Made by a program: the position numbers and the translations under genes. Of a stretch of 5,877 nt of DNA, positions 1 through 5,188 are shown one piece after another; positions within the stretch are counted from its first letter, which is position 1, and each line of letters opens with the position of its first letter. The notes under the pieces were generated by a model. The model had not been told where the DNA came from and made no database searches. It worked only from the letters and a program-made list of their open reading frames with translations. This DNA is from Chloroflexota bacterium (GTDB taxonomy: Bacteria; Chloroflexota; Dehalococcoidia; Bin125), in contig JAPUIR010000031.1 of assembly GCA_027296805.1 (NCBI GenBank), positions 1 to 5,877 of the forward strand, written 5' to 3'.

Positions 1-1567
1 TGTGCGGGCCCGTCGCCCCGTAGCCCGACATGCTGACCATGATCAGACGGGGGTTGATCTGGCGCAGGTCGTCCCAGCCCAGGCCCAGGTTGGGCATGAC
101 GCGGGCGCTGTTGTTCTCGATCAGGACGTCCGCGCCACGAATCAGATCCTCGAAGATCTCCTTGCCTCGCGGATCGGAGAGATCGATCACGACGTCGCGC
201 TTGTTGCGGTTGAGCAGGTTGAAGTACATGGCGCGGTTGTAGCCCTGGCGCTGGAGGTCAAGTTCGGGACCGGGCCAGAACAAGGCGCGCGTGGCCGGGC
301 GGGCGGCCCATTCCACCTTAACGACGTCGGCGCCCAGGTCGGCCAGGTGTCGCCCCGCGACAGGCCCCGCCCAGTTCGCCGTCACCTCCACGACTTTGAT
401 CCCCCGCAGCGGCGCGTCGGGCTGCGGGGGAGAGGGTGGGGACGCGGGCGCGGGGATCGAACTGAACTCCTCAATCAACGAGGCGGTGTGCGCTCCGAGG
501 GCGGGCGCGCTGCCCCTTCGCTCCGCTGGCGTCCCGCTCAGTTGGTAGGGCTGGCCCGGGAAGCGGAAGGCGCCACCGTCCGCGGCGTTGGGCCAGGCCT
601 CGTCGCCCGACTCCCAGTAGCCGCGCTCCGCGATGTGGTCGTCGGCGTAGAGGGCAGCCGCGTCAAAGACGGGCGTGCAGGCCACGCGCAGTTGCTGCGC
701 CTTCTCGGTGATCTCGAGCGCCGACTTATCGGCCGCCCACTCGGCGAACATCTCCTGGAGCTGGGGAACGCGCTCCGACCACTGGGTCAGGTCGAGCGCG
801 ATCTCCTCGGTCATCAGCTCCGGTTTGTCGATCAGCAGGAAGAAGTTGGCGTTGGGCGCCATGGTCATGGGGAAGATCCAACCGTCGGCGCAGGCCACGA
901 GATCGTGGGTGCCGCGGTCCATGAGCTGGCCCGACGCCGCCCATGACGAGATCAGCCAGGCATGCGCCGAAAGCGCCGCCTCCAGATCGGTCACCTCGAT
1001 CTGCTGGCCCCAGCCCGTTTGGCGTCGTTCGAAAAGCGCCACCAGCGCCGCGTAGGCGGCGTGGCAGCCGGCGTGCAGCTCCGCCTGGCTGCCCGGCAGC
1101 ATCAGCGGCGCGCGTGACTTCTCGCCTGTGAAGTACATGTAGCCGCCCATGGCCCAGGTGGCGATGTCGGAGCCGCGCCAGCCCGCGTAGGGACCGCTGC
1201 GCCCGAAGGGCGAGCAATCCACCTCGACCAGGTGCTCCGGAGCGACCGGCGGCAACGCCCCTTCGAAGGGATGGGTGCCGTCCAGCAGAAGAATGTCGGC
1301 GGCCTGGATCAGGCCGCGCAGAATGTCGATCGCTTCCTCGCCGTCGCCCGGCGCAAGCGACTCCTTGCCCCCCGAAAGGTGCGCCCAGATCGCGCCGTAG
1401 GGCTTGTCTTCGTGCAACGGTGGGCGTTGTCGCAGCGGGCTGCCGTCGGGCGACTCCACCAGCACGACGCGCGCGCCGAGGTCGGCGAGGAGTTTGGAGG
1501 CATATGCGCCGCTGACACCGCTCGTCAGATCGACGACCAGCACGCCTGCAAGGGCCGATTCCGGCAT
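1..1567 (-). CDS. Tandem (two-domain) class III CoA-transferase, CaiB/BaiF family; 3' end beyond the window
   Basis: Class III CoA-transferases move CoA between carboxylic acids in the cytoplasm through an aspartyl-CoA intermediate; the substrate here cannot be told. The visible 522 codons contain one complete fold (residues 1-369), a Pro/Ala/Ser linker (about 370-386) and the start of a second fold from residue 387. Copy 1 has the N-terminal VLVVDLTSGVSGAYASKLL (9-27), SPFGRSGPY (119-127), the RRQTGWGQQIEVTD segment (181-194), IDKPE (246-250) and the family-ending ALGAHT (356-361). Copy 2 repeats the start (KVVEVTANWAGPVAGRHLA, 391-409), then has NRNKRDVVIDL (453-463) and SGYGATGPH (514-522), where the window ends. 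Copy 1 lacks a good NKR motif and has Glu163 where formyl-CoA transferase has its catalytic Asp. The ATG at 1567 has a strong ribosome site. The family is certain, the duplication is directly visible, and the substrate is unknown. Confidence 0.93.
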   Translation of the reverse strand, partial: MPESALAGVLVVDLTSGVSGAYASKLLADLGARVVLVESPDGSPLRQRPPLHEDKPYGAIWAHLSGGKESLAPGDGEEAIDILRGLIQAADILLLDGTHPFEGALPPVAPEHLVEVDCSPFGRSGPYAGWRGSDIATWAMGGYMYFTGEKSRAPLMLPGSQAELHAGCHAAYAALVALFERRQTGWGQQIEVTDLEAALSAHAWLISSWAASGQLMDRGTHDLVACADGWIFPMTMAPNANFFLLIDKPELMTEEIALDLTQWSERVPQLQEMFAEWAADKSALEITEKAQQLRVACTPVFDAAALYADDHIAERGYWESGDEAWPNAADGGAFRFPGQPYQLSGTPAERRGSAPALGAHTASLIEEFSSIPAPASPPSPPQPDAPLRGIKVVEVTANWAGPVAGRHLADLGADVVKVEWAARPATRALFWPGPELDLQRQGYNRAMYFNLLNRNKRDVVIDLSDPRGKEIFEDLIRGADVLIENNSARVMPNLGLGWDDLRQINPRLIMVSMSGYGATGPH

Positions 1568-1572
1568 TCAGC

Positions 1573-1579
1573 ACCTCCC
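1573..1579 (-). promoter_or_regulatory. Ribosome binding site of the CoA-transferase gene
   Basis: Read on the minus strand, GGGAGGT lies 5 bases before the ATG at 1567. It is one of the best Shine-Dalgarno matches in the window and fixes this start. The protein begins a few residues before the conserved first strand of the fold, as expected for the family. Confidence 0.75.
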
Positions 1580-1605
1580 GGGTCGGGCAACCCATCTGGG
1601 GCGGA

Positions 1606-1635
1606 AGTCTACGTCCCGCGCCGCCGCGGGGACAA
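1606..1635 (-). promoter_or_regulatory. Candidate promoter for the CoA-transferase gene
   Basis: On the minus strand TTGTCC (1635-1630) and TAGACT (1611-1606) are separated by 18 bases. Each matches the vegetative -35 and -10 consensus at 4 of 6 positions. Transcription would start about 30 bases before the ATG at 1567. The match is only moderate and a chance occurrence in a 93-base gap is possible. It would allow the CoA-transferase to be expressed apart from the purine genes upstream. Confidence 0.3.
1613..1633 (-). other. GC-rich imperfect hairpin between the IMP cyclohydrolase and CoA-transferase genes
   Basis: GTCCCCGCG and CGCGGGAC (minus-strand reading) can pair over 8 base pairs with a single bulged C and a 4-base loop. 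The hairpin starts 28 bases after the cyclohydrolase stop. No run of T follows, so it is not a classical intrinsic terminator. It could slow polymerase, protect a 3' end, or be incidental in GC-rich DNA. It lies inside the spacer of the candidate promoter. Confidence 0.3.
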
Positions 1636-1660
1636 TGCGGACTCCGTGACGAGGCGAGGG

Positions 1661-2386
1661 CTAGGCGTCGAAGCGATTGATGAGCGTGATGACGCCCGGA
1701 CGTCCGGGTTCGATCCGCTTCACCGCGATCGCCACTCGGTTGTCGCGGTCGAGTGCGTCCCAATAGGTGGAGAGCACCGACTCCGCGTCGCCCGCGCAGG
1801 GCAGCCAGATCGGATCGCCGCGGAAGGGGGGCAACGGCGCGCCGTCTCCCTCGTAGGTGTTGATTCCATAGCCCAGGCCGGGTCCGGGCAGAGCGGGCGC
1901 GATCATGACGCGATCGGTGACTTGGGGGTCGCCGTCGTTGGCGCGCAAGATGCTCAACGCGATCGTCGGATTCCCGGCGCGACAATCGAGCAGTCCGCTG
2001 ATGCGGGGCGTGTAGTTGGGAGCGTCGGGCTCCCGCTCGCGCGTCGCGAGCGCGGCGGTGAAATCACCACCCACGGCGAGCGCATCGACGATCGTGTCCG
2101 TCTGGTCGCCGTTGCTCACGACGTACAAGCCGTCGATCTCCGCCATCGCGCGGTAAATGATCAGAGACGGATCCTCGAGCTTGGCCGCATCAACGGCTTC
2201 CGTGCGCAAGGTCGCTCCCTCGCTCACGAAACGGCGGTTCCGGCTCTGCTCGCTGCGGCCCATGATCCAGTAGATCTGCAGCCACTCCCCGGCCGAGCCT
2301 TGTCCGATCACCAGCCCGCGGCCGGGATACGGGTTCGACGCGATCCGCGCCCGGAAGTTCGCTTGCGCTCGTTGCGCGCTGTACAC
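1661..2386 (-). CDS. purO: IMP cyclohydrolase, PurO type
   Basis: Predicted to close the ring of FAICAR to IMP, the last step of de novo purine synthesis, in the cytoplasm. The 241-residue protein has the motifs I associate with the PurO family (Pfam IMP_cyclohyd): NPYPGRG (18-24), MGRSEQSRNR (42-51), NGDQTDTI (92-99), NYTPRISG (124-131) and GYGINTYEGDG (172-182). Its length is that of bacterial members, slightly above archaeal PurO. It has no relation to the MGS-like cyclohydrolase domain of ordinary PurH. The start is a GTG at 2386, two bases after the TGA of the formyltransferase gene; no ATG or Shine-Dalgarno sequence fits better, so translation probably depends on reinitiation after the upstream gene. 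The neighbour supplies its substrate, which strongly supports the call. The symbol purO is used by family; activity is inferred. Confidence 0.92.
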   Translation of the reverse strand: MYSAQRAQANFRARIASNPYPGRGLVIGQGSAGEWLQIYWIMGRSEQSRNRRFVSEGATLRTEAVDAAKLEDPSLIIYRAMAEIDGLYVVSNGDQTDTIVDALAVGGDFTAALATREREPDAPNYTPRISGLLDCRAGNPTIALSILRANDGDPQVTDRVMIAPALPGPGLGYGINTYEGDGAPLPPFRGDPIWLPCAGDAESVLSTYWDALDRDNRVAIAVKRIEPGRPGVITLINRFDA

Positions 2387-2388
2387 GA

Positions 2389-3561
2389 TCAGTGCCGAAA
2401 CAGCCGCAGGCCGGAGAACGCCATCGTCATGCCGTACTCGTTCGCAGCCTCCGCTACGCCCTCATCGGCGATCGAACCGCCGGGCTGGAGCACGTAGCAC
2501 ACGGCACTCGCCTGCGCGCGATCGATGTTGTCGCGGAAGGGGATGAACGCGTCGTGGCTGAGCGAGTTGTCGTAGCGGGCGATCCAGTCGCGGCGCTCCT
2601 CAGCCGAGAGCGGCTCCAGCGGCGAATCCATCTGCGCTGCCAGGTGGACGCGCTCCGGCTCCGACAGCTCGGCGTACGCGATGACCTGCTCCCGCGCCGT
2701 GAATCGATCGGGGCGTCGCAGCTCCTTCTTGAAGGGCAGATCGAGCATGCGGGGATGCTGTTGCAGCATCCAGCGGTCGGCCTTGGCGCAGGCGAGACGG
2801 GTGCAGTGGATGCGCGACTGTTGGCCCGCGCCCAACCCGATCACCTGGCCGTCCGCCGCGACACAGACGGAGTTCGACTGGGTGTAGCGCAGCGCGATCG
2901 TGGCGATCAGCAGGTCGCGCTGGGCGTCGGCGGGGAACGTCGTCTCGGAGGTCACCACGTTCGTGAGCAAATCCGTGGTGATCGGCGCATGGTCCGCGGG
3001 CTGCTCCAGTTCGACGCCGAACAGCTCACGACGTTCGGTTGCCGGCGGCACGTAGTCGGGGTCGGCCTCGATCACCAGGTACTTGCCGCCCTTCTTGGCG
3101 CTCAGGACCGCGAGCGCCTCGTCGTCGTAGCCGGGGGCGATAATACCGTCCGAGACCTCGCGCTTGAGCACCGCCGCCAGTGAGGCATCGACCCGATCGC
3201 TGACGGCCGCGATGTCGCCGTAGGCGGAGACGAGGTCACCCCCGCGCGCGCGGACGTAGGCGCAGGCAACGGGGGAAAGCTCGCCCGCGTCGACCTGATA
3301 GGCGCGCGCCAGCCCATCCTCGATCGGCAAGCCGACCGCGGCCCCGGCGGGGCTCACGTGCTTGAACGACGCCCCAGCCGGCAACCCCAGTACAGCCCGC
3401 AACTCGCGCACCAACTGCCAGGAGGAGAGCGCGTCGAGCAGGTTGATGTAGCCGGGCGCGCCATTGCGCACGGCGATGGGAGAGTCGTCCCCCGCCAGCA
3501 ATGCGCGTGCGGGTTGCTGATGCGGATTCAGCCCGTAGCGCAGCGCCAGCTCGTTCGTCAT
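2389..3561 (-). CDS. Stand-alone AICAR formyltransferase (C-terminal half of PurH only)
   Basis: Phosphoribosylaminoimidazolecarboxamide formyltransferase transfers formyl from 10-formyltetrahydrofolate to AICAR, giving FAICAR. The 390-residue protein covers the whole AICARFT domain: RYGLNPHQ (8-15), PGYINLLDALSSWQLV (36-51), SFKHVSPAGAAVG (65-77) with the catalytic Lys-His pair at 67-68, REVSDGIIAPGY (134-145), RYTQSNSV (225-232), GAGQQSRIHCTRLA (244-257), DAFIPFRDNIDRA (337-349) and the terminal LRLFRH. The N-terminal MGS-fold cyclohydrolase domain of bifunctional PurH (about 200 residues) is absent, and the ATG at 3561 immediately precedes the domain, so it is not truncated by the window. 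Several motifs resemble animal ATIC more than E. coli-type PurH. The gene starts 6 bases after the epimerase-like gene and ends 2 bases before purO. It is often annotated purH-like; I leave the symbol blank because it is not bifunctional. Confidence 0.95.
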   Translation of the reverse strand: MTNELALRYGLNPHQQPARALLAGDDSPIAVRNGAPGYINLLDALSSWQLVRELRAVLGLPAGASFKHVSPAGAAVGLPIEDGLARAYQVDAGELSPVACAYVRARGGDLVSAYGDIAAVSDRVDASLAAVLKREVSDGIIAPGYDDEALAVLSAKKGGKYLVIEADPDYVPPATERRELFGVELEQPADHAPITTDLLTNVVTSETTFPADAQRDLLIATIALRYTQSNSVCVAADGQVIGLGAGQQSRIHCTRLACAKADRWMLQQHPRMLDLPFKKELRRPDRFTAREQVIAYAELSEPERVHLAAQMDSPLEPLSAEERRDWIARYDNSLSHDAFIPFRDNIDRAQASAVCYVLQPGGSIADEGVAEAANEYGMTMAFSGLRLFRH

Positions 3562-3567
3562 GTCTTG

Positions 3568-4446
3568 TCAGCCCAGCAGATCGGCCAGCGCCCCCTCCAG
3601 CGACGGGAACTCGAACTCGAACCCCGCCTCTTGCGCGCGCTCGGGGATGACGCGGTTGCTGGTCGTCATCAGCGCTGCCCCCTCGCCCAGCAGAGGCTTG
3701 AAGATCGCGGGCGGGATCGGCAGGATCGCGGGTCGGTGGAGCTGTCGTCCCAGGGCTTTCGCGACCTCTTTGGAGGTCCGTGGCTCCGGCGCCGACGCGT
3801 TATAGACGCCCTCCACGGCGTTGTTCTCGGTCGCCCAAAGCAGCATGCGCACCAGATCGTGCTCGTGAATCCAGGGGATGTACTGGCGGCCGCTACCGAT
3901 CGGACCGCCCAGACCCAGCTTGAAAGGCAAGAGCTGTCGCTTGAGGAAGCCGCCGTCGTTGGAGAGCGCCAATCCGATGCGGAGAATTACCGTGCGCACA
4001 CCGGAGTCTTGGACCGACGTCTCCCAGTCGCGGCACAGGTCCGCCAGAAACCCCTCGCCGTCCGACGACTCCTCGGTCAGGACTTCGTCCCCGCGGTCGC
4101 CGTAGATGCCCACCGCTGAGGCGCTGACAAACACACTCGGTTTCTCCGCCGCGCCCTGAATCGCCTCAACGATGCGCTGCCCCGTCTTGGTCCGGCTCGT
4201 ACGCAGCTCTCGCTTGCGCGCCTCCGACCAGCGCTTGTCAGCGATCCCGGCCCCGGCCAGATGGAAGACCGCCTGCGCCGACGAAACCGCGTCGGCCAAG
4301 CCATCCCAGGGCACCCAGGTGATGCCGTCGCCCGTCGGTCCCAGCGGCGTGCGCGAGACTCCCGTGATCGACGCGCCGCGCGAGCGCAACTCCCGTGCAA
4401 GGGCCTGGCCGATCAGGCCGCTCGCCCCGGTAACAACGAAATGCAT
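3568..4446 (-). CDS. TIGR01777 family epimerase-like protein (SDR39U1/YfcH type)
   Basis: An extended short-chain dehydrogenase/reductase of the SDR39U1 group, a cytoplasmic NAD(P)-binding protein whose reaction is generally unknown. With the start at 4446 it has 292 residues, the usual family length. The Rossmann motif TGASGLIG is at 6-13, followed by FHLAGAGIADKRW (61-73), SASAVGIYGDRGDE (108-121), LRIGLALSNDGG (155-166), GLGGPIGSGRQYIPWIHEHD (178-197) and NASAPEP (216-222). The C-terminal DUF1731-like part includes NRVIPERAQEAGFEF (264-278). The Tyr in GIYGDRG has no Lys four residues later, so the classical YxxxK pair is missing, which I believe is normal for this family. An ATG at 4464 would add six residues, but the purine-rich ribosome site fits 4446. 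It leads a tight cluster with the two purine genes; a functional link is not established. Confidence 0.92.
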   Translation of the reverse strand: MHFVVTGASGLIGQALARELRSRGASITGVSRTPLGPTGDGITWVPWDGLADAVSSAQAVFHLAGAGIADKRWSEARKRELRTSRTKTGQRIVEAIQGAAEKPSVFVSASAVGIYGDRGDEVLTEESSDGEGFLADLCRDWETSVQDSGVRTVILRIGLALSNDGGFLKRQLLPFKLGLGGPIGSGRQYIPWIHEHDLVRMLLWATENNAVEGVYNASAPEPRTSKEVAKALGRQLHRPAILPIPPAIFKPLLGEGAALMTTSNRVIPERAQEAGFEFEFPSLEGALADLLG

Positions 4447-4453
4447 CCCGCGT

Positions 4454-4459
4454 CCCTCT
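4454..4459 (-). promoter_or_regulatory. Ribosome binding site that sets the start of the epimerase-like gene
   Basis: On the minus strand AGAGGG lies 7 bases before the ATG at 4446. The in-frame ATG at 4464 has no purine-rich stretch before it, and the six residues it would add (MGEGRG) are simply the ribosome site being read as codons. The start at 4446 also places the first beta strand at residue 2, as in family members. Confidence 0.65.
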
Positions 4460-4465
4460 CCCATT

Positions 4466-4482
4466 CGCCGTTGCAGACGGCG
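4466..4482 (-). other. Short inverted repeat in the leader of the epimerase-like gene
   Basis: CGCCGT and ACGGCG form a perfect 6-base-pair stem with a 5-base loop (CTGCA on the minus strand). It ends 19 bases before the ATG at 4446, just ahead of the ribosome site, within the 83-base gap between the two genes. It could be an operator, a leader hairpin or the weak end signal of the upstream gene; no T run follows. A 6-bp stem is not rare in DNA this GC-rich. Confidence 0.25.
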
Positions 4483-4529
4483 ACGACGGATGCAGCGTAA
4501 TCGATCGGCGTAGAAGTGTTCGCGGCGGG

Positions 4530-5099
4530 TTACGCGCTGGGAGCGGGCTCGTCGTCCGCTTCGCTCGCTGCGGGCTCGTCCGGCTCGTCGTCGTCTACGT
4601 ACGAGCTGGGCGGCGGGAGATCGATCACATCGTCCGATTCCGCCGAGGCGGTCGGCTCCTCCGCGCTCGTTTCTTCTGGGCGTTCGAAGCCCGGCAACCC
4701 CGGCTCCGGCGCATCGTCGGAATCCAGACCGAGCGCCTTGCTGATCTGTTCGGCCGTCGCCTGGTCCATCCCGCCGAGGTCCCGCAGCTGGCGGGCAAGG
4801 TCGTCGAGCTGATCCTGGGTGACGCCCATCGCGGCCATCGTCTCGCGCACCAGGCGTCGCACCTCGTCCATGTCCTGACGGATCAGGGCGTCTGCCAGCT
4901 CAAGCTGCGTCTCGACCGCGCGGAATCCCATCCGACGCTCGGATTCCTCCTTCTTGAGCAGGGTGGAAACCAGACGCGTGAAGAGGGTGGTGGTGCGCGC
5001 GATGCGCACGCGATCTTCGGGGTGCGGCGGGAACTCCCCCGTGACCGCTACCTCAACCTCGGTGGCCTTGTCAGTGGCGACGTACTGTTCGCGAGCCAT
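4530..5099 (-). CDS. Uncharacterised protein with helical charged core and acidic C-terminal tail
   Basis: I do not recognise this 189-residue family. Residues 1-30 look like a short mixed region ending in PPHPEDRVR. Residues 31-125 are rich in Arg, Glu, Leu and Ala with heptad-like spacing, suggesting several helices and possibly a coiled coil (for example LELADALIRQDMDEVRRLV, 66-84). From about 126 to the end the chain is disordered-looking, with many Asp/Glu plus Pro, Ser and Ala (for example DDDEPDEPAASEADDEPAPS, 169-188). There is no signal peptide, membrane segment, cysteine cluster or known catalytic motif. The ATG at 5099 is the only usable start, because upstream in-frame codons reach a TGA without another start. 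GGTGAGG lies only 2 bases before it, an unusually tight ribosome site. Regular codon use and reading-frame length support a real gene. It is divergent from the LOG gene and lies 83 bases before the epimerase-like gene. Confidence 0.8.
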   Translation of the reverse strand: MAREQYVATDKATEVEVAVTGEFPPHPEDRVRIARTTTLFTRLVSTLLKKEESERRMGFRAVETQLELADALIRQDMDEVRRLVRETMAAMGVTQDQLDDLARQLRDLGGMDQATAEQISKALGLDSDDAPEPGLPGFERPEETSAEEPTASAESDDVIDLPPPSSYVDDDEPDEPAASEADDEPAPSA

Positions 5100-5188
5100 G
5101 TCCTCACCGCCGCCTCTACACGGATGCGTCCAGTTTCATCCTATACCGAGCGTCTAGCACCCAGCCTTGATGGACGTATGCTCCAGCC
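5100..5188. promoter_or_regulatory. Divergent intergenic region between the acidic-protein and LOG genes
   Basis: These 89 bases must hold the promoters for two genes leading away from each other, unless one is read through from further off. For the minus-strand gene, TAGGAT (5143-5138) is a possible -10 element, but I find no convincing -35 at the right distance. For the plus-strand gene, TATGCT (5177-5182) lies 6 bases before the ATG. I see no clear operator-like inverted repeat here. Confidence 0.35.
5177..5182 (+). promoter_or_regulatory. Candidate -10 element for a leaderless LOG mRNA
   Basis: TATGCT fits the TANNNT -10 pattern and ends 6 bases before the A of the ATG at 5189, the spacing seen when transcription starts at the start codon itself. 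No Shine-Dalgarno sequence precedes this ATG, which fits a leaderless message. The -35 region (CTAGCA at 5154-5159, 17-base spacer) is weak. Confidence 0.3.

Noticed and set aside
2..946. Plus-strand open frame of 314 codons opposite the CoA-transferase
   Set aside because: It is antisense to a frame with unmistakable CoA-transferase motifs, and its translation is Arg/Ala/Gly/Val/Asp-rich with no recognisable domain, typical of GC-rich shadows.
726..1985. Minus-strand open frame of 419 codons
   Set aside because: It overlaps the CoA-transferase and purO genes in another frame on the same strand and is made almost wholly of Arg, Ala, Gly and Ser runs.
1232..2497. Plus-strand open frame of 421 codons
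   Set aside because: It runs across parts of three minus-strand genes with clear family motifs and across their intergenic gap; the translation shows no domain. Stop codons are simply rare in this frame at high GC.
2392..3183. Plus-strand open frame of 263 codons opposite the AICAR formyltransferase
   Set aside because: Antisense shadow of a confidently identified gene; no ribosome site and no family motif.
3607..3621. Short direct repeat of GAACTC-like units
   Set aside because: It encodes the FEFEF stretch of the epimerase-like protein and needs no further explanation.
3358..4119. Plus-strand open frame of 253 codons spanning the end of the epimerase-like gene
   Set aside because: Antisense shadow crossing a 6-base gene junction; composition is Arg/Gln/Leu-rich with no motif.
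4540..4725. Repetitive-looking DNA with recurring TCGTC/CTCG units
   Set aside because: It is explained by the codons for the Asp/Glu/Ser-rich tail of the acidic protein; there is no regular repeat unit.
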